In this document: positions 26,518-34,374 of the stretch, in pieces
Numbering within the stretch: the first letter of the stretch is position 1
Layout of the letters: every line of letters begins with the position of its first letter
Origin: Azohydromonas lata NBRC 102462
GTDB taxonomy: Bacteria > Pseudomonadota > Gammaproteobacteria > Burkholderiales > Burkholderiaceae_C
Assembly (NCBI RefSeq): GCF_001571085.1
Contig: NZ_BCTC01000016.1
Location: 28,393-92,392, forward strand
DNA length: 64,000 bases
Reading direction: 5' to 3'
Translations under genes and position numbers: made by a program
The notes under the pieces: generated by a model
Told to the model about the DNA's origin: nothing
The model's input: the letters and a program-made list of their open reading frames with translations, nothing else
Database searches by the model: none

Positions 26518-28290
26518 TCAACCTTCGATCTTTGCTCCGCAGTCCATGCAAAAGCGCGCGTGGGCCGGGTTCCTGTGTCCGCAGGCCGGGCAGAACCGAG
26601 CTTTGGCCTGAGGTACCTGCGCACCTGGCAGGTCGCCATCTCGCTGTTCCAGCGCTGCGGCCACGTCGCCGGCAAGGCGGTCCTGCGCGGGCGAAGCGAT
26701 GCTGCCCTGCAGCGCGCGCTCTGCGTTGGCCAGCGCGTGGATGCGGTTCAGGTCCTCGGTGCTGCCCGGCGCGACCAGGCTGGCGCGCGACTGGCCGAAG
26801 TCGATGAGGTGGTCGGAGAGCGCCTGGGCCTCCGCGTCGGTGGAAAACATCGCCGTGATCTGCCGCGCGCTGTCCTTGCCGAAGACCACCGACTCGATGC
26901 GGGCGCGCCACACGCGCAGTGTCATGGATTCCGTGCGGACGATCTGGTTGGAGCTCTGGACCTTGCCGGTGAGCGTGTTGCCCGTGCCGATGCTCGCCGT
27001 CTGGTAGGTGCCCTCCATCTCGACCCAGGTCAGCACCGAGGCGAAATCGAAGCGGCCCCACAGGCGGCTCGATGCGCGAAAGCCGAACGCCGCCACCACC
27101 AGGAAGATCGATGCCGCGCCCAGCAGCCGCAGCGGCAGGTCTCCGCCGCCGCCGACCGAGCGCACGAAGGCCAGCGCACAGCCCACGGCCACCACCATGA
27201 GCAGCGCGGCGTAGAGGTCCAGCAGCGTGAGGAACCGGTGGCGCCTGGACTGCAGGGCCTGGACGATGGTGGCCGGCGCCGTGTGCGCCATGGGCATGGG
27301 CTGGGTTTCCTCCAGCAGCTCGCCGGCGAAGGGCCCGGCGTGCAGCTGCGGATCGATCACGGGCGAGATGCGCGAGTAGCGGCGGTTGGGGATGCGCTCG
27401 ACCCATTGCTCCTGCAGATGGCGCTCCAGCTCGTCGAGCAGGAGGCTCGGCGGCACGTTGAGAGACACGCGGCTCTGGCGCGCGCTGGTCTGCGTGGGCG
27501 GCGGCGGCTGCACCTGCTCCAACGTGGCCGCCAGCACCAGGGCCACCGCCACCAGGCCGGAGGCCAGCAGCATCGTCGTCTGCGGCGCCAGGGAGATCTG
27601 CGGCACCTGCGGCAGCGCCCGGGAGATGAGCCCCACCAGCGCGGGGCCCAGGATCGCCACCGCCAGCAGCGCCACGAGCGACGCGGTGGTCAGCCGCGCG
27701 GTGCCGGCGCTCACCACCGGGCGCAGCAGGAAGAAGACGCCGAAGGCGAAGTACGCCATGCTCATCAGCGGGCGCGACGCCTCGGTGCCGAACAGCCCCC
27801 AAGCCAGCGCGAAGCTCACGGCCGTGACCAGCATCGCGCACAGGTTGTAGAAGGCGACCTTGGCCTGCTCCTGGATGGCCAGCGGCGCGGTGATGAGGCG
27901 CGGCACCCAGTGGTACAGCACGCCCTCGATGGCCCGGGCCGGCTCGGGATAGGTCAGCGCCCCGTCGCGCAGGATGCGCTTGATGGTCGAGGCCTGGTCC
28001 GAAGTGCCGACCATGGCATTGGGCAGCTCCGGCGCCAGCGACGCCGGCCGGCCGCGGCCGAAGAAGAAGCGCAGCCGCTTGGCCCCGGTCGCGGCGGTGA
28101 CGACGCTGGCGAACAGCAGCCCCAGGCCGACGGCCACGGCGATGGGGTCCAGCGACTGGCGGTGCTCGAACAGCGTGAAGAGGGCCGCCGCGCCCATGAG
28201 CGCGGCGCAGGCGAACAGCAGCTTGTTCTGCACCCGGTAGGGGTTGGGCAGCTCCAGGGTGGCGTTGGCGCTGCTGTAGTCGTAGCTCAT
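26518..28290 (-). CDS. Polytopic membrane protein with C-terminal double zinc ribbon
   Basis: A 590-residue protein. About eight hydrophobic helices lie in two blocks (residues about 25-65 and 140-240, then 360-410). A C-terminal zinc ribbon has CPACGHRNPAHARFCMDC. I chose the ATG at 28290; the frame continues upstream without coding character. The middle region (LLLDELERHLQEQW through RISPVIDP) and the segment before the zinc ribbon look soluble. High GC and codon use are like the chromosomal style of this window. Function unknown; transcription runs towards the CRISPR leader, but the gap makes cotranscription uncertain. Confidence 0.7.
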   Translation of the reverse strand: MSYDYSSANATLELPNPYRVQNKLLFACAALMGAAALFTLFEHRQSLDPIAVAVGLGLLFASVVTAATGAKRLRFFFGRGRPASLAPELPNAMVGTSDQASTIKRILRDGALTYPEPARAIEGVLYHWVPRLITAPLAIQEQAKVAFYNLCAMLVTAVSFALAWGLFGTEASRPLMSMAYFAFGVFFLLRPVVSAGTARLTTASLVALLAVAILGPALVGLISRALPQVPQISLAPQTTMLLASGLVAVALVLAATLEQVQPPPPTQTSARQSRVSLNVPPSLLLDELERHLQEQWVERIPNRRYSRISPVIDPQLHAGPFAGELLEETQPMPMAHTAPATIVQALQSRRHRFLTLLDLYAALLMVVAVGCALAFVRSVGGGGDLPLRLLGAASIFLVVAAFGFRASSRLWGRFDFASVLTWVEMEGTYQTASIGTGNTLTGKVQSSNQIVRTESMTLRVWRARIESVVFGKDSARQITAMFSTDAEAQALSDHLIDFGQSRASLVAPGSTEDLNRIHALANAERALQGSIASPAQDRLAGDVAAALEQRDGDLPGAQVPQAKARFCPACGHRNPAHARFCMDCGAKIEG

Positions 28291-28518
28291 GGGCGGCCTC
28301 GGCTCGCTGGCAGGGGAGAGACGAACGATTGTGTTGGCGCCGCGGCGGCCAAGGGTGCTCAGGTTGTTAGGGCCGGGCGCCGGCGGGCAGCCACCGTGTG
28401 CCACGCCGGTGGTGAAGGCTGACGATGCATCATGGTCCTGATGGCTGGCGTACAACTGCGTGCGTGATGGGGCCGAGCTGCGTCTGGGCGCCGGGCAGCT
28501 ACACGGAAGGAGCAGGTC

Positions 28519-29001
28519 GTGATTGAAGGACTTGTGGCAGGGAAGGTGTACGGCCGCCCCGAGCAGCGCACGAGCAACAGCACCGGCAAGGTCTTCACCG
28601 TGGCCAAGGTCCGCGCCGCCACCAGCGGCGGCGAGGCGCTTTTCGTCAACGTGCTGGCCTTCGACGCCACCGCCCAGGCGGCGCTGCTGGCGCTGTCGGA
28701 CGGCGACGCGGTGTCGCTGGCCGGCACGCTGACGCCCAAGGTGTGGGTAGACCGGGAGAACCAGGCGCGGCCGGCGCTGGACCTGATCGCGAGCCAGGTG
28801 CTCACGGCGTACCAGGTAAAGCGCAAGCGCGAGGCGGTGACCGGTGCGGAGCCGCCGCTGCGCCAGGCCAGGGTACCGGCACAGCAAGAGGACTACCGCT
28901 CGCCGGCGTCAGCACCGGCAGCACCACCTGCCGCCACGGCGGCAACCGATGCCGATGGCTGGCCGGCTTCTGACGCACCCTGGAACGATGAGACGCCATG
29001 A
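28519..29001 (+). CDS. SSB-like OB-fold DNA-binding protein
   Basis: A 160-residue protein. Residues 1-100 look like a single-stranded DNA-binding OB fold: IEGLVAGKVYGRPEQRTSNSTGKVFTVAKVRA, FVNVLAFD and DAVSLAGTLTPKVWVDRENQARPALDLIASQVLTAY. The tail is Ala/Pro-rich and ends SDAPWNDETP, compatible with an acidic SSB tail. AAGGAGCAGG precedes the GTG start. Such ssb-like genes are common on ICEs. The stop overlaps the next gene by four bases. Confidence 0.72.
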   Translation: MIEGLVAGKVYGRPEQRTSNSTGKVFTVAKVRAATSGGEALFVNVLAFDATAQAALLALSDGDAVSLAGTLTPKVWVDRENQARPALDLIASQVLTAYQVKRKREAVTGAEPPLRQARVPAQQEDYRSPASAPAAPPAATAATDADGWPASDAPWNDETP

Positions 29002-29432
29002 CCGGCGAACGCGACCTGAGAAAGCTGCTGCGGCACATGACGCCGCAGCTGCAGCCCGGCACCTTCGTGTTCTGCACCTTTCCGGACGAAAACGTGCCTG
29101 CCGGCCTGGCGCCCATCGCCACCTTCCGCGAGGCCGAGGGACTCAGCGTCATCCTCGCGCTGGACGAGGCCCAGCGCGCCGGCGTGCCCTACCAGTTCGA
29201 GTCGGGTCTGATCACGCTCACGATTCACTCTTCGCTGGACGCCGTGGGGTTCCTGGCCGCGGTTTCCGCGGTGCTGGCCGAGGCCGGCATCCCGTGCAAC
29301 GCTGTGGCGGCTTTCCACCATGACCACCTTTTTGTGCCCCAGGAGAAGGCGCAACGGGCGCTGGATCTCCTCGCAGCGGTGGCTGCTGCGCCGGCGCAGC
29401 TTCCTGCTGGGCAACAGCCGCCGTCGAATTGA
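28998..29432 (+). CDS. ACT-like domain protein
   Basis: A 144-residue protein with the pattern of the tandem ACT family. LRKLLRHMTPQLQPGTFVFCTFPD is followed by ITLTIHSSLDAVGFLAAVSAVLAEAGIPCNAVAAFHHDHLFVPQEKA. This second part is the βαββαβ small-molecule-binding unit seen in amino-acid-regulated proteins. It overlaps the ssb-like gene by ATGA. The ligand is unknown. Confidence 0.75.
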   Translation: MTGERDLRKLLRHMTPQLQPGTFVFCTFPDENVPAGLAPIATFREAEGLSVILALDEAQRAGVPYQFESGLITLTIHSSLDAVGFLAAVSAVLAEAGIPCNAVAAFHHDHLFVPQEKAQRALDLLAAVAAAPAQLPAGQQPPSN

Positions 29433-29881
29433 AGCCCCCTTGTCTATATCAGCCGTCAGAACAAAAACGCCGAGCAGAGAGACGGCGTGCAGCGGTGGAG
29501 TAGAAGCCGCACCTGAATCCACACCGTGCCCGTCGCAGGCATTCGACTCGCCATCGCGAATACCCGCTTCGCAGCGGAAGCTGTCGTCCGCCCATGGCTT
29601 ACATACCACAGCAGCCAACGAACAGCGGACGGTGGAAAGCTAACCCGGCTTTTTGCCGCATAGTGCAGCCCAAATTCCACCAGCGCGACCCACGGCACCG
29701 CGCAGTCCATCTACTCTGAGAGTTTATGCTTGCTGGTTCATTCAATCTCAAAGTTCGGCTTAAGATCAACCTGCTTTATGGCTAAAATATGTCTTTGATG
29801 CACACTTGCTTCAGCCTTAGGTAGCCCATTGTTCGGTTGCCGCCTTTATTATTTGCCCTGCGCGAAAAACCTCTAAGACGT
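29433..29881. other. Gene-poor transition from GC-rich to AT-rich DNA
   Basis: About 450 bases without a supportable gene. It contains one copy of an imperfect 55-base repeat (29571-29625), then composition drops towards AT-rich sequence just before the deaminase. This looks like the left junction of an acquired segment. Confidence 0.5.
29571..29625 (+). repeat. Imperfect 55-base direct repeat, left copy
   Basis: Begins GCAGCGGAAGCTGTCGTCCG and is matched by 34173-34227 at 44 of 55 positions without gaps. The two copies bracket the deaminase, metallopeptidase, zinc-finger and integrase-fragment genes. It may be a remnant of the sequence duplicated at an insertion, or a dispersed intergenic repeat. 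Confidence 0.5.
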
Positions 29882-30724
29882 ATGACATCTCACGATAGCG
29901 AGCGTGCTTTTATGGAAGAAGCCATTAAAGCAATGGAAAAATGTGATGGCAAAGTAAAAGTGGGGGCGGTTCTAGTAGTAGATGGAGAAGTAGTTGCGGT
30001 TGGTTCTAAAATGGGTGGCACCCATGCTGAACGCTCAGCAATTGAAGCCGCACGCGAGCGCGGTTTAAATCTAAAGAGGGCTGCTCTCTATACCACACTC
30101 GAGCCTTGTGTTGACATCAATACAGGGCAAAGAAGGCAATGCTGCGCCGATCTTATCGTTTCGGAAGGCATCCCCGAGGTTATCATTGGACGTTATGATC
30201 CTAATCCCAATGTCTACCGCAAAGGTTGGAAGCGACTCCGGGATGGTGGCGTGCGACTCAGGGATTTTCCAATGGATCTTCGCAATAGCATCGACGCAAT
30301 AAACGACAAGTTTATGGATTTCTTTTCATCTGGAATAGGGCCTAGTGGCGGGGCGAAAATTGACCATAAAGAACCAGCAAAGTTTAGGATTCAATTTTCC
30401 GCCGATGATAACCGTTACATGGAGATTGGTTGGACGCTATGCGGCATAAACGCTGCATATGGCTCCGCTGTTGATCCAGTGAAAGTTGCGTTGGCACGAT
30501 TTGCCAGCAACTTTGATGAAGTTGATGATCCCACAGCATACGAATTTGGACACTCAGCAAGAATTGCCGTTGGCGAGGTTGGCGTATTCGTTGGGCCTGA
30601 AGCCTGCGTGCTCGTAAAGCCTAAAGAAATTCAAAGCGGCCCAGACTACGGGGCGGAAAATCATTTCGTGAAATTCGACTATGTCGTTCGCATAATTAAG
30701 CCCCGTTCGCACAGCTTGAAATGA
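29882..30724 (+). CDS. RibD-like cytidine/deoxycytidylate deaminase-fold protein
   Basis: A 280-residue protein. The N-terminal 150 residues have the zinc-dependent deaminase motifs: HAERSAIEAARERG (His ligand and catalytic Glu, about residue 48) and TLEPCVDINTGQRRQCC (Cys ligands, about residues 76-87). IPEVIIGRYDPNPNVYRKGW follows, as in the RibD and guanine deaminase branch. The last 120 residues are an extension that I do not recognise (RIQFSADDNRYMEIGWTLCG). The gene is AT-rich and stands alone with other foreign genes, so a nucleotide-metabolism or phage-defence role is as likely as riboflavin synthesis. ATG at 29882 was chosen because the family usually starts just before DSERAFMEEA. 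Confidence 0.75.
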   Translation: MTSHDSERAFMEEAIKAMEKCDGKVKVGAVLVVDGEVVAVGSKMGGTHAERSAIEAARERGLNLKRAALYTTLEPCVDINTGQRRQCCADLIVSEGIPEVIIGRYDPNPNVYRKGWKRLRDGGVRLRDFPMDLRNSIDAINDKFMDFFSSGIGPSGGAKIDHKEPAKFRIQFSADDNRYMEIGWTLCGINAAYGSAVDPVKVALARFASNFDEVDDPTAYEFGHSARIAVGEVGVFVGPEACVLVKPKEIQSGPDYGAENHFVKFDYVVRIIKPRSHSLK

Positions 30725-30740
30725 CGCTCAGATGATCTAA

Positions 30741-30822
30741 GAGCCCATCTCAGTAGGCCGCCTGTTTGCGCTCAGTACAGAGGGCAAGGATCAGCTGAAA
30801 GCCGTCCAATTGGGATGGGCTC
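30741..30822. mobile_element. MITE-like element with IS5-type ends
   Basis: An 82-base non-coding element. The left end GAGCCCATCTCAGTAGG and the inverted right end GAGCCCATCCCAATTGG match at 14 of 17 positions, and both sides carry TAA (30738-30740 and 30823-30825), the 3-base TNA duplication of the IS427/IS1031 group of the IS5 family. It sits 16 bases after the deaminase stop and could act as its terminator hairpin. Confidence 0.65.
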
Positions 30823-31037
30823 TAATCCCCGCAGTACCAATATATCAAGTAAGGGTGGTTTAAAAGCTTCGCTGTAAAAATCGTTTATGCGAAATAAGTC
30901 ACGCTGCGATCCTGAAATTTTAAAGCATGTGCGCAAGCGCAATAAATACTGACTACCAAGCTCGGTTGCCTAGGCGTTAACTGAAGTAGAATTGATGAAG
31001 CGCTGTGCGGAGTGCGCAGCCAAACAAGGAGAATTAA

Positions 31038-32093
31038 ATGAATAGAGATAAATTTGGTCAAACTCTTAGCAAGTACAAGCTTGGCATTGTCTTGCATACC
31101 GAGGACATCATAATAAACCCTTGGTTTAGGCTGTTAGAGGTTGATGCTACTCAGATGTGTCGCGGCATGGATAGCGCTCCTATAGATTTCTGTTTTAGTG
31201 ATTCAAATTCTATTCAAGCTTATGCAATTTATGAAGAAAGGATGGTCGTGGTGACAAAAGGAATGTTCAGCATGATATCCAAACTTGCCATGATTATGGT
31301 TTCCAAAAAAATGTTTCCAGCACTGGGTAGTGTTGGAGATCCTGAGTGGAGCCCAAAACTTGAAAGAACCACGATACCGCTTAGACAATTACTGAATAGT
31401 GAAGAGTTCGACTGGGTAAATCGGCGTCCAGAATGGATTGCTTCGAAAGAAAGACAGGGCCTATTTTTTTATCTATTGCTCTCTCTTTTTCGTTTTGTGG
31501 TTCTTCATGAAATTGGCCACATAGTTAATAAGCATGGCGACAAACATAGGACGGCAAGCGCGTTCGAAGTTGATCAGGTTGGCGGCTCAACCCTTTCTAG
31601 GGAGCAAGCAGTTTCCTCACAAGCAAAAGAATCGGTTGCCGATCATTTTGCCTTTCATCGTTTTCTGAATTTATTGCACCGTGAGCTAAAGCTAAAAGGG
31701 GAGGATGAGCTATTGTTGATGCTTAAGCCTCATTTATTTTCCGACGTAACAGGGGAAATAGGTTACTCGCTTATGGTGTCTTATTTATTCTTTTCCATAA
31801 TGGATCGAGGAGACTGGTGGGCTGGAGACCCTTATACGTTTTCACACCCGCCGGCACCCTTTAGAGTTCGTACGCTTCTGGCTGGTGTCCAAGAGTTTGG
31901 CGCTATAGGTTTGAATGCAGATGAATGTGGGCTAGCAGTTGCCAAAGCTGCGCTTGGCGCAGAGGCTATTGTTGCGACTTCATTCGGAAGGTTTCCCGAC
32001 ATGTATTGGCTGGACAGCGTCAGCGGGGAGAGCTACAAGAATATCTATCAGGAAATTTTTGAAGAGTTACCAAAATGGCAGTGGAATGGATAG
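31038..32093 (+). CDS. Zincin-type metallopeptidase, stand-alone
   Basis: A 351-residue protein with the zinc-binding motif LHEIGHIVNKHGDKH (about residue 157) and a downstream glutamate motif ESVADHFAFHRF (about residue 198), the HExxH plus ExxxD arrangement of gluzincins such as M48- and ImmA-like peptidases. No membrane helix or signal peptide is evident, so it is probably cytoplasmic. GGAG lies upstream of the ATG. The gene is AT-rich and clearly foreign. In such settings peptidases may cut a repressor or act in defence; that is inference. Confidence 0.75.
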   Translation: MNRDKFGQTLSKYKLGIVLHTEDIIINPWFRLLEVDATQMCRGMDSAPIDFCFSDSNSIQAYAIYEERMVVVTKGMFSMISKLAMIMVSKKMFPALGSVGDPEWSPKLERTTIPLRQLLNSEEFDWVNRRPEWIASKERQGLFFYLLLSLFRFVVLHEIGHIVNKHGDKHRTASAFEVDQVGGSTLSREQAVSSQAKESVADHFAFHRFLNLLHRELKLKGEDELLLMLKPHLFSDVTGEIGYSLMVSYLFFSIMDRGDWWAGDPYTFSHPPAPFRVRTLLAGVQEFGAIGLNADECGLAVAKAALGAEAIVATSFGRFPDMYWLDSVSGESYKNIYQEIFEELPKWQWNG

Positions 32094-32743
32094 TTAGCGA
32101 CCTCATGAGCGCCTCCATAGCTGGTCTGTGATGGCTCTCCACCGGTTCTGGTCCCCAACATGCATGCGATATCGGAACTTAGGTCAACCGGCCTTTTGCT
32201 GGGGAAGACCCAGTGCGCGAGGCTGGAGTAGTCGTCGGCAGATGGCGGTGCTGAGTCTTCGCGTCTGGCCTGGGCACGAAGGTGTGCCCGATAAGCAGGA
32301 GTTCTTCGTCCATGTCCTTGTGCTGGCCGGCGGCGGTCATGCGGCCAGCACCTGCGCCAGCAGTTCCTCGTCGCTGGGCTGCTGCTGCTGCGCTTGATCA
32401 TCGAGGAAATGCGCCTTGCATTCCTGCGCGACGAGAGTCCTGGTGAGAATCGTTGTCATTTTCAGGAAAAATGGTGCGCTTGATCTCAAAAATACCAAGC
32501 AAGTAACACCTTGGTGAAGCGCAAGGAAGGTTGGACGTCAGCATGTCGTAAATGCTTATCGTGTAACGAGATGGCGCACCGTTCCTGCTGGTTTAAAAAT
32601 ATGCAGACTATGTCCATCAGCATTTCCAACAGGGCAGTTCTCCACCTTCCCATGCGCTATAGATCTATGTCAGAATCTTAGTCTTCGTCAAGACGTCTGG
32701 GATCGTTTGATACAGAATCAGAAGAGGGATTGAGGGAGAAGAC
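32094..32743. other. 650-base region with only decayed coding traces
   Basis: No supportable full gene. GC-rich debris (32.1-32.46 kb) contains the end of a small minus-strand frame (32337-32459), then AT-rich sequence runs up to the zinc-finger gene. A promoter for the next gene probably lies in 32.6-32.73 kb. Confidence 0.5.
32337..32459 (-). CDS. 40-residue ORF, possible remnant
   Basis: The frame reads MTTILTRTLVAQECKAHFLD, then a Gln run and DEELLAQVLAA. The acidic, helical C-terminus is protein-like and codon use is GC-rich like the element backbone, unlike its AT-rich surroundings. The ribosome binding site is weak. It may be a small gene or the intact end of a decayed one. Confidence 0.3.
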   Translation of the reverse strand: MTTILTRTLVAQECKAHFLDDQAQQQQPSDEELLAQVLAA

Positions 32744-33607
32744 ATGTGCAACGCTCACAACCATCCACCAGGCTGCAATTGCGGGTGGGGCGGTGTATGG
32801 TATGGCGGTGTGAGTAGTAGTGAGTCCGATTGGTTGTTTCGACATGAACCTAAGCCGCGCCAACTCGGGTTTCAGAGGGCCACAACATCGCCAGTAGCTC
32901 GTGGTTTCACAGTTCCTAACTCACGCTGTCCGGTGTGTGGTGAGCGTGTTTACTACTATGAATCGCCTTACGGCGGCCGCGTATTTTTTGACAGTTTGGG
33001 TCCGCCATGGCCGAAGCATCCTTGTACGTCTGGTACGGACACAAATGGATGTCGCAATAAATCGATGTCGTGGCATACAACTGGCTGGCATTCTTTGGCT
33101 TCAGTAACGATTGATGCCCATGTTTCTGCCATCAATCTCTACAGATTAACCGGTCAATACGATGGGCGCAATTACAGTATGTATTTCAGCGCCCGTGAGA
33201 TTGTCGCGGTGGAAATAGTGAGAATCAGAAAAGTCGGTCTTGGAGAATTTGAGTTGTCGATGTTGGACTATAATTCATCCGAAAAAACTTGGTATTCATG
33301 GGGTGGTCGAGCTTATGTCGGGGAGGATCGCGCCTTGCGAGCAACCCCTCTCGCCAAATCGATTGTCCATGCACATGGAAATAAAAATTCTTTTTCCCAA
33401 CCGCAGCAATCAAGCACTCAATACTATTTGCATACGGTAATGCCACAGGCCGTGCACTGGCAACAGCAACTTAAGCCGCCGCATTTAGACAAGCCCAAGA
33501 GCGAATTGATCAAGTGCCCGCATTGTCGAAACCATGTCAAGGAAACCAGATTGAAACGCCACATACGCCTAGTGCATGGGGAAACGCTGCCCGGAGTTTC
33601 TTCTTGA
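32744..33607 (+). CDS. Zinc-finger protein of unknown function
   Basis: A 287-residue protein. A Cys/His-rich N-terminus (CNAHNHPPGCNC) and a CPVCGE site near residue 61 are followed by a middle domain without recognised motifs. A C-terminal C2H2-like finger reads KCPHCRNHVKETRLKRHIRLVH. GAGGGAGAAGAC precedes the ATG. The gene is AT-rich. Its last codons abut the broken integrase gene, which suggests that the integrase fragment joined here by recombination. Several zinc sites suggest nucleic-acid binding. Confidence 0.7.
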   Translation: MCNAHNHPPGCNCGWGGVWYGGVSSSESDWLFRHEPKPRQLGFQRATTSPVARGFTVPNSRCPVCGERVYYYESPYGGRVFFDSLGPPWPKHPCTSGTDTNGCRNKSMSWHTTGWHSLASVTIDAHVSAINLYRLTGQYDGRNYSMYFSAREIVAVEIVRIRKVGLGEFELSMLDYNSSEKTWYSWGGRAYVGEDRALRATPLAKSIVHAHGNKNSFSQPQQSSTQYYLHTVMPQAVHWQQQLKPPHLDKPKSELIKCPHCRNHVKETRLKRHIRLVHGETLPGVSS

Positions 33608-34076
33608 AGAAAACAGTAAGCTACGCGCGTGTTATTTGGTTGCCCTGCGGGTTCGTGACGTATGCCATGGCGACAAAATCGCCAACCGCGCTATTGTTCT
33701 TCAGCGCAAAATCCAACGGCCGGTCCAGTTTGAGATCACACCCACGGCTCAGGACGCCCTGCAAACCTGGATTCGAGATGCTGGGCTGAAGTCCGACGGT
33801 TGCCTGTTCCCCAGTCGGATTCACCAGTCGCCGCATATTGGAACCCGGCAGTACGCCAGAATGCTTCATGATTGGGTCGAGGAAATGGGCCTTGACCCAA
33901 CGGCGTACGGCACGCACTCGATGCGAAGAACAAAGGCCTCGCTGATCTACAAACGGACCAAGAACCTGCGTGCAGTTCAGATCCTGCTTGGTCACTCCAA
34001 GCTGGAGAGCACGGTGCGCTATCTCGGCATCGAGGTCGATGATGCGCTGGAGATTGCTGAGCAGATTGAGATTTGA
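33594..34076 (+). pseudogene. 5'-truncated tyrosine recombinase
   Basis: The frame carries the C-terminal catalytic half of a phage-type integrase: KLRACYLVALRVRDV (first active-site Arg region), THSMRRTKASLIY (His and second Arg) and LLGHSKLESTVRYLGIEVDDAL (nucleophile Tyr). The N-terminal arm-binding part is missing, and the homology starts about where the zinc-finger gene ends. GC-rich codon use differs from the preceding gene. It is probably non-functional. Confidence 0.7.
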
Positions 34077-34172
34077 ACAATTGACCCGGCGGAGGCCGGC
34101 TGCGCCCGCTCAGCAGCGGGCGCATAAGTGCCCGCTACCGACGTTCAACTTGCCACGGTAAACAGTCGTTTT

Positions 34173-34227
34173 GCAGCGGGAGCAGTCGTCCGACCAGGGT
34201 TTACAAACCGCGGCAGCCAGCCAAAAG
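34173..34227 (+). repeat. Imperfect 55-base direct repeat, right copy
   Basis: Begins GCAGCGGGAGCAGTCGTCCG; same orientation as 29571-29625 with 11 mismatches. It lies just after the integrase fragment and before the DUF4153 gene. Confidence 0.5.
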
Positions 34228-34374
34228 CGACTGTACTTCGACGTCTTCTCTCCAGCATCGGCTATTCAACAGCACTATCGAATCCAAAATGTTGTGCTCA
34301 AGCTGGACCAGTGCCATCAACTGTCTATACCAAGCCTTACACTGAGCAGTGCTACTCAAACATCGTTCTTAGAA

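Noticed and set aside
26392..28422. 676-codon plus-strand open frame
   Set aside because: Shadow of the zinc-ribbon membrane protein gene; low-complexity Gln/Arg/His/Gly composition.
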